Shown one piece after another: positions 1-7,459 of a DNA stretch of 16,984 nucleotides. Source of the DNA: Candidatus Nesterenkonia stercoripullorum (GTDB lineage: Bacteria > Actinomycetota > Actinomycetes > Actinomycetales > Micrococcaceae); NCBI GenBank assembly GCA_019114115.1, contig DXGD01000028.1, forward strand, positions 1 through 16,984. The letters run 5' to 3'. A program made the translations under genes and the position numbers. Positions within the stretch are counted from its first letter, which is position 1. Each line of letters starts with the position of its first letter. The notes beneath the pieces are model-generated. The model was not told the DNA's origin and searched no databases. It saw only the letters and a program-made list of their open reading frames with translations.

Positions 1-656
1 GCTGCCTCATACTGCAGATCCGGGATGTTCTGAAGCGCCGCCAGATAAAGCAGAAAATTGAACCCGACGGTCCACCACACCGTGGCGATCACGATCGAGA
101 TCATGTCCACGTGCGGAGTCTGCAGCCATGCGATCGGCTCTAGACCCACAGACTCCAGCAGCGCGTTGGCCGCCCCGATGCTCGGATCGAATATCCAGCT
201 CCAGATCTGCGATATCACCGTGGACGCCAGCAGGAACGGCATGAAGAACGAGAGCCTCCACACCCACTGCCCCGGCAACCCTGTGTGCACTAGCAGAGCC
301 ATGATCAAAGCGATGCCGACGAGCGGGACTGTGGAGAGGAGAGTGAACCATAGCGTATTGCGGATCGAGGTCCACATCGTGCTGTCGTTCAGGGCCTCCG
401 CGTAGTTGTCCAGCCCCACGAAGTCACCACCGGCGCCGGTCAAGGATTGGTCCGTCATCGACAGGTAGATCCCGTGTACCAGGGGCCAGATCACGAACAG
501 CGCGAAGGCCAGCATGAACGGAGCCATGAAAGCCCAGCTGATGAGCTGCTCGCGCCGTCGGGCCCGGCTGCGGCTCAGGCGTTGAATCTCCCGGCGCGGC
601 GGAGTGACCTCGGGAGGGGCTCCTACTGCACTGCGGTCTGCGACGACGTCAGTCAT
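1..656 (-). CDS. Carbohydrate ABC transporter permease, MalF/UgpA type (partial, C-terminus off the left edge)
   Basis: Inner-membrane subunit of a binding-protein-dependent sugar importer. Reading the minus strand from the ATG at 656 gives about 218 residues. There is an Arg-rich cytoplasmic N-terminus (residues 21-37), then a first membrane span (about 39-60, containing MAPFMLAFALFVIWPL). A periplasmic loop with GLDNYAEAL follows, typical of this family, then further spans near 105-125, 140-155 and 188-206. The visible end, LQNIPDLQYEAA, is the start of the EAA loop that docks on the ATPase. The start codon overlaps the end of the upstream binding-protein gene by 8 bases, so the two are translationally coupled in one operon. 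A second permease of the MalG type would be expected just beyond the edge. Family membership is clear; the exact sugar cannot be read. Confidence 0.9.
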   Translation of the reverse strand, partial: MTDVVADRSAVGAPPEVTPPRREIQRLSRSRARRREQLISWAFMAPFMLAFALFVIWPLVHGIYLSMTDQSLTGAGGDFVGLDNYAEALNDSTMWTSIRNTLWFTLLSTVPLVGIALIMALLVHTGLPGQWVWRLSFFMPFLLASTVISQIWSWIFDPSIGAANALLESVGLEPIAWLQTPHVDMISIVIATVWWTVGFNFLLYLAALQNIPDLQYEA

Positions 657-1974
657 CACTGCCCTCCTCAGGGTTCGCCGGGTTCGGCCGCGAAAGAATC
701 CGGTCGACATGACTCTGGAAGCTCTCATACGCTTCGTCGAAGCCCGACCCGGAGGTGATGGCCGAGCTGACGATCTGGCCGAAATCGAGGTGGAAGTTGG
801 ACCCAGAGCCGGTGAACCACGCGGGAGGGTCATACACGAGGTGGTCAGCTGCCTCGGCGTAATGCGCCTGGGGCACCAGCTCCCTGTACTGCGGATCCTC
901 TGTGACCGGAAGGTACGCCGGAATGTGCCCAGCGCCAGCCCAGTCATAGGAACTCTTCAACAGATGGGCCACCAGATCATAGGCATGGCTGCGCATCTCC
1001 TCATCGGGATTGCTCTGGTGCGGCAGCACGAAGGAGTGAGAATCGGCGAAGACGGCTTCGTGCCCGAAAATCGGCGGGATCGTGCCGGCGTCCAGAGGCA
1101 CTCCGGCGTCCTCCATCGTCGCCAGCTCCCACACCCCGGTGTAGTGCATACCGCTGCGTCCGGCGGCGAATTCGGCGATGGCGGAATCTTCTGTGGCTCG
1201 GGAGTTCCCGATCTCGTCGTCGATGATGGAATGCATCATCTCCAGCGAACTGACGAAAGCGTCGCCGTCGATCTGTGCCGTGCCGCCCTGGGGGAACTCC
1301 ATCTGGGTGCCGTGTTGAGCGTAGAGAGTATAGAAGAACCGCCACATCTGCGGGCCTTCACCGAGAAAGCCATAGGACAGCGCGTGCCCCTCGGCGTGCC
1401 CCGCGATCTCACGGCACATGGAGAGGTACTCCTCGGGAGTGTCAGGGCGCTGAAGCCGCCCATCGGCATCCAGCACGCCCGCTGCCTCGCAGATCTCGGT
1501 GTTGTACAGACAGATGAAGGGGTGCGCGTCCAGGGCCACGCTGAAGACATCACCGTCGACGATCGTGCTCTCCCAGATCGGTCCGGAGAAGTCCGCCTCG
1601 GTCACGCCGTGCTCAGCGAGGCGGTCGAGATCCCAGGGGTCCAGCAGGCCGCCGGGTGCATAGCCGGGGACCCTCGAAGAGTGCATAGCGGCCAGGTCAG
1701 GCGCGCGTCCACCTGCACCGGCCATGGCCAGCTTGGTGTAGTAGGGGGCTCCCCAGGCCAATACCGTGGGGCGGACGAAGTACTCATTCTGGCTGGCATT
1801 GGCGTCATCGATCAGTGCCTGGATCGTGGCGCCATCTCCGCCGGAGAGAAAGTGCCAGAACTGCATCGTGTCGGCCGAGGAGGAGGTTCCCGCCCCGGCG
1901 CAGCCGGCCAGCGCCGTCGCTGCGGCAGTGCCCAGCCCGCCCAGCAGGACAGAGCGTCGAGAGAGTGGAGTCAT
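649..1974 (-). CDS. Extracellular sugar-binding lipoprotein of an ABC importer
   Basis: Solute-binding protein (SBP family 1, 441 residues), anchored outside the membrane, that delivers a carbohydrate to the permease encoded next. The N-terminus has a twin-arginine-like signal (SRRSVLLGG, residues 5-13) and a lipobox ALAGC with the lipidated Cys at residue 25, suggesting Tat export followed by lipid attachment. The mature part opens with the usual MQFWHFLSGGDG strand, and the middle has WESTIVDGDVFSVALD, typical of sugar-binding proteins. I chose ATG 1974 because the signal peptide starts there; the 12 residues added by an upstream start at 2010 are not signal-like. A modest AGGGA ribosome site lies upstream. 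Transcription probably starts near 2084 from the LacI-controlled promoter. The ligand is unknown; an oligosaccharide or glycoside is an inference from the family and the LacI neighbour. Confidence 0.92.
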   Translation of the reverse strand: MTPLSRRSVLLGGLGTAAATALAGCAGAGTSSSADTMQFWHFLSGGDGATIQALIDDANASQNEYFVRPTVLAWGAPYYTKLAMAGAGGRAPDLAAMHSSRVPGYAPGGLLDPWDLDRLAEHGVTEADFSGPIWESTIVDGDVFSVALDAHPFICLYNTEICEAAGVLDADGRLQRPDTPEEYLSMCREIAGHAEGHALSYGFLGEGPQMWRFFYTLYAQHGTQMEFPQGGTAQIDGDAFVSSLEMMHSIIDDEIGNSRATEDSAIAEFAAGRSGMHYTGVWELATMEDAGVPLDAGTIPPIFGHEAVFADSHSFVLPHQSNPDEEMRSHAYDLVAHLLKSSYDWAGAGHIPAYLPVTEDPQYRELVPQAHYAEAADHLVYDPPAWFTGSGSNFHLDFGQIVSSAITSGSGFDEAYESFQSHVDRILSRPNPANPEEGSDD

Positions 1975-2070
1975 GCGGTGTTCTTTCCCTCGGCAGAGGC
2001 AGACCGTCACGAGATTGGCGACGCCCGCTCCCCTGCTTAGTCGGAGTGACCCTGACGTGCTTCAGATCAC

Positions 2071-2086
2071 ATTTCAACGATGTAAT
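2071..2086. promoter_or_regulatory. LacI-family operator O1 overlapping the predicted transcription start
   Basis: The sequence atttcaacgatgtaat is an imperfect inverted repeat centred on a CG step, the hallmark of LacI/GalR-family operators. Six of its eight base pairs are symmetric. It closely matches the site at 2135-2150 (13 of 16 bases identical). It covers the expected +1 of the minus-strand promoter, so repressor binding would block initiation of the binding-protein/permease operon. Direct reading of the sequence; the assignment to the neighbouring regulator is inference. Confidence 0.7.
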
Positions 2087-2090
2087 TGAC

Positions 2091-2118
2091 GCTATAGGGG
2101 GTCCACCGACCCCGTCAA
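2091..2118 (-). promoter_or_regulatory. Sigma70-type promoter of the sugar ABC operon
   Basis: On the minus strand a -35 box TTGACG (2118-2113) and a -10 box TATAGC (2096-2091) are separated by 16 bases. This is a near-consensus housekeeping promoter. It would start transcription near 2084, leaving a leader of about 110 bases before the binding-protein ATG. It lies exactly between two similar operator palindromes, which makes it much more credible than a chance match. Confidence 0.7.
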
Positions 2119-2134
2119 TAGCTATGACGAGACT

Positions 2135-2150
2135 TTTTCATCGATGTAAA
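2135..2150. promoter_or_regulatory. LacI-family operator O2 upstream of the -35 box
   Basis: The sequence ttttcatcgatgtaaa is symmetric in seven of eight pairs around a central CG, with a perfect CATCGATG core. Its centre is exactly 64 bases from that of O1, about six helical turns. A tetrameric or paired repressor could therefore bridge the two sites across the promoter. It is the better palindrome of the two and probably the stronger site. Confidence 0.7.
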
Positions 2151-2183
2151 TCGCATGACAGCTGCATTCCTATTGCGTGGGCT

Positions 2184-3242
2184 CTACTCCCCGCGCTGGG
2201 ACGGGAATCCCTCCGGGCGCCCGCTGCTGCTGCGTCGCACCGCTAGCGTGTGCTCTATCTTCACTGCACGTGGCGCTAGGCTGCGGTTCTCAATGCGCGT
2301 GTGCAGCAACTCCATGGCAGCTTCGGCATAGGCCTGGTGATCGAAATGGACCGTCGTCAGCGGCGGCTCGACGAAGGCCGCGTGTTCGACGTCGTCGAAT
2401 CCTGTCACCAGGACCTGGCCGGGCACCTGCACCCCAGCGGCGTGCAGAGCATGCAATGCACCCAGCGCCAGCGAATCGGTAAACGCCACGACGGCATCGA
2501 ACTCGACAGACTGGTCGATCAGCCGCCGGACCCCCGCGGCTCCCCCAGCGATGGTCCAGGCAGGTGCAGAGGCCTGCAATTCAGGCAGCACCGGAAGGCC
2601 CGCCTCGGTCAATGCCTCGACATACCCTTGGGTCCGCTCGTCCTTAGTGGCGGTAGCGCCTGCGTCGAGCGCCCCGCTCGTCCCCAGCGCCACTACTTTG
2701 CGCGCACCCTGGTCGATGACATGTCCGGTGATCTCACGAGAAGCCCTTCGGCTGGCCACGTAAACCCGATCAGTCCGATGCTGCTCCACTTCGCCGATCA
2801 GCACCAGCGGCGGCAGGTGCTGGAGGTGCTCCACGACTGAATCCTTCAGGCGCACCGGATTCAGGATGAGCCCGTCAACGAGGTGCGTCTGGGCGCGCGT
2901 GACGAGATCGTGCTCCCGCTGGGGGTCCGATGCCGTCTCCTCCATCTGCACGGCAAGGCCCCTGGAGTGCGCCGCGTCGATGAGGTGGTGGCTGATGCTG
3001 GCAGAGAATGGCGTGGCCAGATCAGCCAGCGCCACGCCGATCATTCCCGTGCGGCCGTTACGCAGGCCCCGCGCCGAGTAGTTCGGCACGAAGTCCAGCT
3101 CCCCCATAGCCGCTTCAACGCGCGCTCTTGTCGCGGGGCTCACGGTCACGGCCCTGGTGAGCACGTTCGAAACAGTCTTCGGCGAGACGTCGGCGAGTCT
3201 CGCCACGTCTTTCATCGTGGCGCGAGGGCGGGACTGAGCCAT
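2184..3242 (-). CDS. LacI-family transcriptional repressor
   Basis: Sugar-responsive DNA-binding regulator, 352 residues, a normal family length. The N-terminal helix-turn-helix is intact (about residues 9-30, MKDVARLADVSPKTVSNVL). The hinge helix follows (about 52-63, NYSARGLRNGRTGMIGV), including the Leu at 60 that inserts into the central CG of the operator. The rest is a periplasmic-binding-protein-like sensor domain, with GLILNPVR and the typical LVTGFDDVEHAAFVEPPLTTV stretch near the C-terminus. It lies directly upstream of, and in the same direction as, the sugar-binding protein and permease genes. Two operators with a CG centre lie in the 209-base gap. It most likely represses that importer until an inducer sugar binds. 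Start 3242 has only a weak ribosome site; Met 10 is an alternative but would cut into the DNA-binding domain. Confidence 0.93.
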   Translation of the reverse strand: MAQSRPRATMKDVARLADVSPKTVSNVLTRAVTVSPATRARVEAAMGELDFVPNYSARGLRNGRTGMIGVALADLATPFSASISHHLIDAAHSRGLAVQMEETASDPQREHDLVTRAQTHLVDGLILNPVRLKDSVVEHLQHLPPLVLIGEVEQHRTDRVYVASRRASREITGHVIDQGARKVVALGTSGALDAGATATKDERTQGYVEALTEAGLPVLPELQASAPAWTIAGGAAGVRRLIDQSVEFDAVVAFTDSLALGALHALHAAGVQVPGQVLVTGFDDVEHAAFVEPPLTTVHFDHQAYAEAAMELLHTRIENRSLAPRAVKIEHTLAVRRSSSGRPEGFPSQRGE

Positions 3243-3289
3243 ACCCCTACTGTACGAGGTGTCGACGGGCTACTGTCTGCAGTCCCTTC

Positions 3290-3314
3290 ACGCTCCCCCG
3301 CTCTGGCGGAGCGT
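3290..3314. repeat. Inverted repeat between the divergent lacI-type and iron-uptake genes
   Basis: Arms acgctcc (3290-3296) and ggagcgt (3308-3314) are perfect complements around an 11-base loop; a smaller ccgc/gcgg pairing is an alternative fold inside. It lies about 50 bases upstream of the repressor start and upstream of the iron-uptake promoter. It could be an operator or a hairpin; nothing else identifies it. Confidence 0.3.
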
Positions 3315-3359
3315 CAGGATCATCACGTACGGCTGAGTCCCCTGCGAGTAGAATGACGC

Positions 3360-3392
3360 TATACTTCTCGAAGCCAGGTTAGCCTCACTTTA
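3360..3392 (+). promoter_or_regulatory. Iron-uptake promoter with IdeR/DtxR-like iron box
   Basis: A TATACT -10 element at 3360-3365 is followed at 3374-3392 by ccaggttagcctcacttta. This matches the DtxR/IdeR consensus TTAGGTTAGGCTAACCTAA at about 13 of 19 positions, including the intact AGGTTAG left half. The box would cover roughly +2 to +20 of a transcript starting near 3372, a position where iron-loaded repressor blocks initiation. No convincing -35 box is seen. The four-gene siderophore importer downstream is just what such a box normally controls. Confidence 0.65.
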
Positions 3393-3450
3393 TATCGTCA
3401 CATTAATGTCTCGTTATATGGCGCAGGACGGCCTGTATCACTTGTTGCGC

Positions 3451-3470
3451 CCGTCAGTTGCCGCTGACGG
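3451..3470 (+). repeat. Hairpin in the leader of the iron-uptake operon
   Basis: ccgtcag (3451-3457) and ctgacgg (3464-3470) form a perfect 7-bp stem with a 6-base loop, ending about 25 bases before the GTG start of the lipoprotein gene. No run of T follows, so it is not a simple terminator. It might protect or fold the leader RNA; function unknown. Confidence 0.35.
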
Positions 3471-3495
3471 CCGATCCGCCTCAGAAAGGGTTTCC

Positions 3496-4464
3496 GTGAA
3501 GCGTCTCGCTCTCCCCATGCTGCTCACCGCCAGCGCGCTCGTGCTCGCCGGCTGCGCCGATTCGTCACCTGACACCGATTCGGACGAGAACTCCTCGTCC
3601 GGAGGAGAAGGCCAGGCCACCCTGGAACACCCCACCGAGGAGGGCCTCGAGCTCTCCTTCGATGAGCAGCCGGAGACTCTGGTCATGGACTGCTACGCCT
3701 ACAGCTCCCTCCACGAGTACGGCATCGAGCCCGACGCGCTGTTCGGCTTCGACTGCGAGAACCCCTTCGTCATGGGTGATATCGATATCAGCGGGATAGA
3801 GCGGATAGGCCAGGACGGTGAGATTGACATGGAGAAGCTCGCCGAAGTGCGCCCCGACGCCATCATCGGTCAGGGCGACGCGGACGGCTGGGCGTGGTTC
3901 GATGAGGACGTCAATAATCAGCTCACCCAGGTCGCTCCTTTCGTGCCGCTGCCCAGCGCAGACACGATCGATGACGGCATCGAGGCCACCCGCGACGTCG
4001 CAGGATTCTTCGGCGCCGACACCGGAGCCGAGGACATCGTCCAGGCGGACGAAGACTACGATCAGGCCAAAGAGGACCTGAGCACCGCCCTGGAGGGCAA
4101 GGACCTCAGCTTCATGTTCGCCAGCCCCACCAAGGAGATGCTCTACACGGGCGTGGGCTTCCCGGCAGCTGACATGGTCGAGGATCTCGGCGCGACGGTC
4201 GTCGGCCCCGACGCGCCCGAGAGCGGAAACCCGTGGGGCGATGTGGCGTGGGAGGAAGCATCAAGCTACCCGGCCGACGTCATTCTCGTGGAAGGCTACT
4301 CCGATGACTATGACTTCAGCGCCGAACTGTGGGACTCGCTGCCCGCTGTAGAAGCGGACCAGCTCGGAGCGTGGGGCTCCAAGGGCGCGCTGACCTCGCG
4401 GAACTATGCAGACTGGCTGCAGGACATGGTCGAGCTTGTAGACACTTCTGAGAAGGTCTCCTGA
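3496..4464 (+). CDS. Iron-siderophore ABC transporter substrate-binding lipoprotein (FecB/FepB-like)
   Basis: Surface lipoprotein that captures a ferric siderophore or haem-like ligand and hands it to the FecCD permeases. The likely start is GTG 3496, with AGAAAGGG just upstream. It gives a clean signal peptide (KRLALPMLLTASALVLAGC) with lipobox Cys at residue 20 and a 322-residue precursor. Starting at an ATG at 3406 would add 30 non-signal residues. The mature protein has a Peripla_BP_2 layout: an acidic Ser-rich linker, then ISGIERIGQDGEIDMEKLAEVRPDAII, the family's typical middle segment. Two Cys (66 and 87) could form a disulfide. It is exceptionally acidic: by hand count 72 Asp/Glu against 10 Lys/Arg after the lipidated Cys. 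It is the first gene of a four-gene operon behind an iron box. The ligand cannot be named. Confidence 0.9.
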   Translation: MKRLALPMLLTASALVLAGCADSSPDTDSDENSSSGGEGQATLEHPTEEGLELSFDEQPETLVMDCYAYSSLHEYGIEPDALFGFDCENPFVMGDIDISGIERIGQDGEIDMEKLAEVRPDAIIGQGDADGWAWFDEDVNNQLTQVAPFVPLPSADTIDDGIEATRDVAGFFGADTGAEDIVQADEDYDQAKEDLSTALEGKDLSFMFASPTKEMLYTGVGFPAADMVEDLGATVVGPDAPESGNPWGDVAWEEASSYPADVILVEGYSDDYDFSAELWDSLPAVEADQLGAWGSKGALTSRNYADWLQDMVELVDTSEKVS

Positions 4465-4472
4465 CAACCTCT

Positions 4473-5531
4473 ATGACTGCGACCACTCCAGCGTCCCAGG
4501 CCGCGAGGGCTCCCAGTCCGTCACCGCGACCCAGCCGAGCACCCCGGCGCTGGATAGGCCTGGTCCCCCTGACCGTGCTGTGCGTCGTCGCGCTGGCACT
4601 GAGCATGATGGTCGGCTCGCGGGTGATTCCTGTCAGCGAGGTGACGCAGTTCCTGCTTGAACCCGTCCCCGACGACCCCGTCTCCCAGGTGGTCTGGCAG
4701 TCCCGCGTCCCGCGCACCGTGCTGGTGCTGCTGGCCGGGGCCGCCCTGGGGGTGGCAGGCGGGCTGATGCAGGCCGTCACCCGCAACCCGCTGGCAGATC
4801 CGGGAATCCTCGGGGTCAACGCCGGGGCATCGCTCGCCGTCGTCGTGGGTCTGGCCTTTTTCGGAGTGACGAATGTGGCGCAGTACCAGTGGTGGTCCTT
4901 CGGCGGGGCGATGGTGACATCGGTCCTCGTCTTCGCCATCGGGAACAGCGGCGCGGTCCGGTCCAGCCCGGTGCGGATGACTCTCACAGGAGTCGCCCTG
5001 GGAGCCGTCCTCTCCGGATTCACCTCTGCGGTACTGCTCTCGAATTCGGAGATCCTGGAGCGCATGCGTGGCTGGTCCGCCGGGACCACGGCCTCGCAGC
5101 CGCTTGATGCCACCCTGTCCATCGTGCCGTTCGTGGTCGCGGGCCTGCTCATCGCGGTGCTGAGCTCCCGCTCGCTGGACGTGCTCTCGCTCGGCGAAGC
5201 CTCCGCCGTCGCAATGGGCGCGCACCCGCAGCGCATCCGGCTGGTCGCGCTGCTGGCCATCGCGCTGCTGGCCGGAGGGGGGACGGCGGTGGCCGGGCCG
5301 ATCGGATTCATCGGGCTGATGGCCCCACACCTGGCACGCACGATAGTCGGCCCGCATCAAGGATGGATCATGGCGTACTCGGTCCTCATCGCCCCTATCG
5401 TCCTGGGCTTCGCTGACGTGCTGGGCAGGATCATCGTGGCCGGTGAGGTGCCGGTCGGGGTTGTCACCGCTTTCATCGGCGCTCCCGTCCTGATCTACAT
5501 GATCCGCCGGCACCGAGTCACGGAGGCCTGA
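4473..5531 (+). CDS. FecCD-family iron-siderophore permease, first subunit
   Basis: Membrane channel subunit of the ferric-siderophore importer, 352 residues and about ten hydrophobic spans, a normal FecCD length. Diagnostic stretches are RVPRTVLVLLAGAALGVAGG (residues 78-97), immediately followed by LMQAVTRNPLADPGILGVNAGAS. Near the C-terminus are GPIGFIGLMAPHLART and a second conserved segment around VPVGVVTAFIGAPVL. It begins 8 bases after the lipoprotein stop and ends 10 bases before the next permease, so it is co-transcribed. The N-terminal 28 residues are Pro/Ala/Arg-rich and cytoplasmic. Its ribosome site is poor, suggesting coupling to the upstream gene. It should pair with the next gene product as a heterodimer. 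Confidence 0.93.
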   Translation: MTATTPASQAARAPSPSPRPSRAPRRWIGLVPLTVLCVVALALSMMVGSRVIPVSEVTQFLLEPVPDDPVSQVVWQSRVPRTVLVLLAGAALGVAGGLMQAVTRNPLADPGILGVNAGASLAVVVGLAFFGVTNVAQYQWWSFGGAMVTSVLVFAIGNSGAVRSSPVRMTLTGVALGAVLSGFTSAVLLSNSEILERMRGWSAGTTASQPLDATLSIVPFVVAGLLIAVLSSRSLDVLSLGEASAVAMGAHPQRIRLVALLAIALLAGGGTAVAGPIGFIGLMAPHLARTIVGPHQGWIMAYSVLIAPIVLGFADVLGRIIVAGEVPVGVVTAFIGAPVLIYMIRRHRVTEA

Positions 5532-5541
5532 CATCCGAGCT

Positions 5542-6615
5542 ATGAATGACGTGATGACCACCCCTGCCTCCGTGGACTTCGGCCGTCGCGTCTACCGCAT
5601 CGGGCCAGCACACCGCCCGGTGATGATGGTCGACGCCGGCTCCCTGCTGATCTGCACCGCGCTCTGGGCGGCCACAGTGCTGCTGGCCTTCTACGCTGTC
5701 ACCACCGGATCCGCCCAGGTTTCGCTCACCGAATCCCTCCGAGCGCTCATCGGCCAGGGCGATGCCTACACCACGATGGTGGTCGCGCAATGGCGAGCGC
5801 CGCGAACGCTGCTGGCCGTGCTGCTCGGAGCATGCCTGGCGATCAGCGGGTCGATCTTCCAGAACCTCACCGACAACCCTTTGGGCTCTCCGGACGTGAT
5901 CGGATTCCAGACCGGCTCCTTCACCGGGGCGCTCATCGTCATGCTCATACTGCGCGGCGGAGCGACCGCCACCATGGCCGGGGCTCTCATCGGGGGCCTG
6001 ATCACCGCGCTGGTGGTGTTCATGCTTTCCGTAAAGCGCGGGGCAGTACGGGGAGTCCGGCTGATCATCATCGGCATAGGCGTCAGCGCCATGCTCGCTT
6101 CGGTCAACGTCTGGATCCAGCTGACCGCCACTGTGGAAGATGCCATCATGGCCGGGCTCTGGGGTGCTGGCAATCTCTCCGGTGTCACCTGGATGACGTT
6201 GCTGGCGGCGGTCATCTCCAGCGCAGCCCTCCTCCTCGGCGCGATGCTGCTGGCCCGGCCCATGAGGCTGATGCGCATCGGCGTGCCCTTCGCGACGGCG
6301 CTGGGTCAGCGCGTGCGCACAGTGCAGGTCACGGCCGTGATCATCGGCGTGGGCCTCACAGCACTGGCGACGGCAACGGTCGGGCCGATATCGTTCATCG
6401 CCCTCGCAGCTCCGCAGATCGCCCGACGTCTAGTGCCCAGTGACGGGCTGGCCATCGGGCCGACGGCCGCCGTCGGCGCCCTGTTGCTGCTGGTGGCCGA
6501 CGTCGTCGCCCAGCGCATCCATCCCGACACGCCGCTGCCGGTCGGGATCGTGACCGTGTGCATCGGCGGGCTGTATTTCCTGTGGCTGCTGATCCGAGAG
6601 AACAAGAGGAAGTAG
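5542..6615 (+). CDS. FecCD-family iron-siderophore permease, second subunit
   Basis: Second channel subunit, 357 residues, partner of the preceding FecCD protein. The family signature near residue 80 reads WRAPRTLLAVLLGACLAISG, followed by SIFQNLTDNPLGSPDVIGFQTGSF. The late conserved segment is VGPISFIALAAPQIARRL, and the C-terminus has PLPVGIVTVCIGGLYFLWLL. It resembles the FecD/FepG-type partner, whose motif carries NPLGSPD instead of the NPLADPG seen in the first permease. That fits a heterodimeric pair rather than a recent duplication. Several in-frame ATGs lie at the start; 5542 is used, and a start up to four codons later is possible. The ATPase gene follows after 7 bases. Confidence 0.93.
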   Translation: MNDVMTTPASVDFGRRVYRIGPAHRPVMMVDAGSLLICTALWAATVLLAFYAVTTGSAQVSLTESLRALIGQGDAYTTMVVAQWRAPRTLLAVLLGACLAISGSIFQNLTDNPLGSPDVIGFQTGSFTGALIVMLILRGGATATMAGALIGGLITALVVFMLSVKRGAVRGVRLIIIGIGVSAMLASVNVWIQLTATVEDAIMAGLWGAGNLSGVTWMTLLAAVISSAALLLGAMLLARPMRLMRIGVPFATALGQRVRTVQVTAVIIGVGLTALATATVGPISFIALAAPQIARRLVPSDGLAIGPTAAVGALLLLVADVVAQRIHPDTPLPVGIVTVCIGGLYFLWLLIRENKRK

Positions 6616-6622
6616 GACGCCG

Positions 6623-7405
6623 ATGACTCGATTGCTCGTTGATGAGGCCGCTCTGGGGTACCAAGACCGCGTGGTCTGCTCTGAGGTGTCCCTGGAAATC
6701 CCCGACGGGTGCTTCACGGTGATCGTCGGGCCGAATGCTTGCGGGAAATCCACCCTGCTCAAGAGCCTGACCAGGCTGCTGACTCCGCGATCCGGGGCAG
6801 TCCTGCTCGATGGCAAGTCCCTGCACGCGCTGCCGACCAAGCACATTGCCCGCCAGGTCGGCCTCCTCCCCCAAGGCCCTACGGCCCCCGATGGCATCCG
6901 TGTGGTGGACCTGGTCGCCCGCGGACGGTACCCGCACCAGAGCCTTTTCACCCCCTGGTCCCCCGAGGATCAGGAAGCCGTGTCCGAGGCCATGGAGGCG
7001 ACCGGAGTGCACCACCTATCCGGCCGGATGGCCGATGAGCTCTCCGGCGGCCAGCGTCAGCGGGTCTGGATGGCGGTGGCCCTGGCCCAGCAGACGCCGA
7101 TCCTGCTGCTCGACGAGCCCACCACCTACCTGGACCTGAGCCACCAGGTCGAGCTGCTCGAACTCTGCCGCGACCTCAACCGCAGCAAGGGGCACACGCT
7201 GGTCGCCGTGCTCCACGACCTCAACCAGGCGGCCCGCTACGCCGATCATATCGTGGCCATGCACGAGGGCGCCGTCGTCGCCACAGGCACCCCGGATGAG
7301 GTCATCACCGAAGAGCTCGCCTCTGAGGTGTTCGGCCTCGACGCCCGGATCATGCCCGACCCGGAGTCCGGCACTCCTCTACTGCTCCCCCGCTGGCGCC
7401 ACTGA
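6623..7405 (+). CDS. Iron-siderophore ABC transporter ATPase (FecE/FepC-like)
   Basis: Cytoplasmic ATP-hydrolysing subunit that powers the two FecCD permeases, 260 residues, full length. All motifs are present: Walker A GPNACGKS (36-43), Q-loop Gln near 84 (LLPQ), ABC signature LSGGQRQR (140-147), Walker B ILLLDEPTTYLDL (160-172) and H-loop His 198 (VLHDLNQAARYADH). The PTTYLDLSHQ stretch is characteristic of the FecE/FepC iron-complex subclass. A TAGGA ribosome site overlaps the stop of the previous gene. It is the last gene of the operon, and a long hairpin at 7598-7653 may end the transcript. Confidence 0.95.
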   Translation: MTRLLVDEAALGYQDRVVCSEVSLEIPDGCFTVIVGPNACGKSTLLKSLTRLLTPRSGAVLLDGKSLHALPTKHIARQVGLLPQGPTAPDGIRVVDLVARGRYPHQSLFTPWSPEDQEAVSEAMEATGVHHLSGRMADELSGGQRQRVWMAVALAQQTPILLLDEPTTYLDLSHQVELLELCRDLNRSKGHTLVAVLHDLNQAARYADHIVAMHEGAVVATGTPDEVITEELASEVFGLDARIMPDPESGTPLLLPRWRH

Positions 7406-7459
7406 GCGTCGACGTCCGGTCCTGGGTACGTTTGCCGTATCGCCGTGGCGGATCCCGGT

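Noticed and set aside
604..2040. Long plus-strand open frame opposite the sugar-binding protein gene
   Set aside because: It is the antisense shadow of a clearly recognisable binding protein with signal peptide and lipobox; its translation shows no family features. High-GC genes commonly leave such open frames.
4316..5561. Long minus-strand open frames opposite the first FecCD permease
   Set aside because: Low-complexity Arg/Asp/His/Gly-rich translations with no domain; the plus strand carries an unmistakable FecCD permease.
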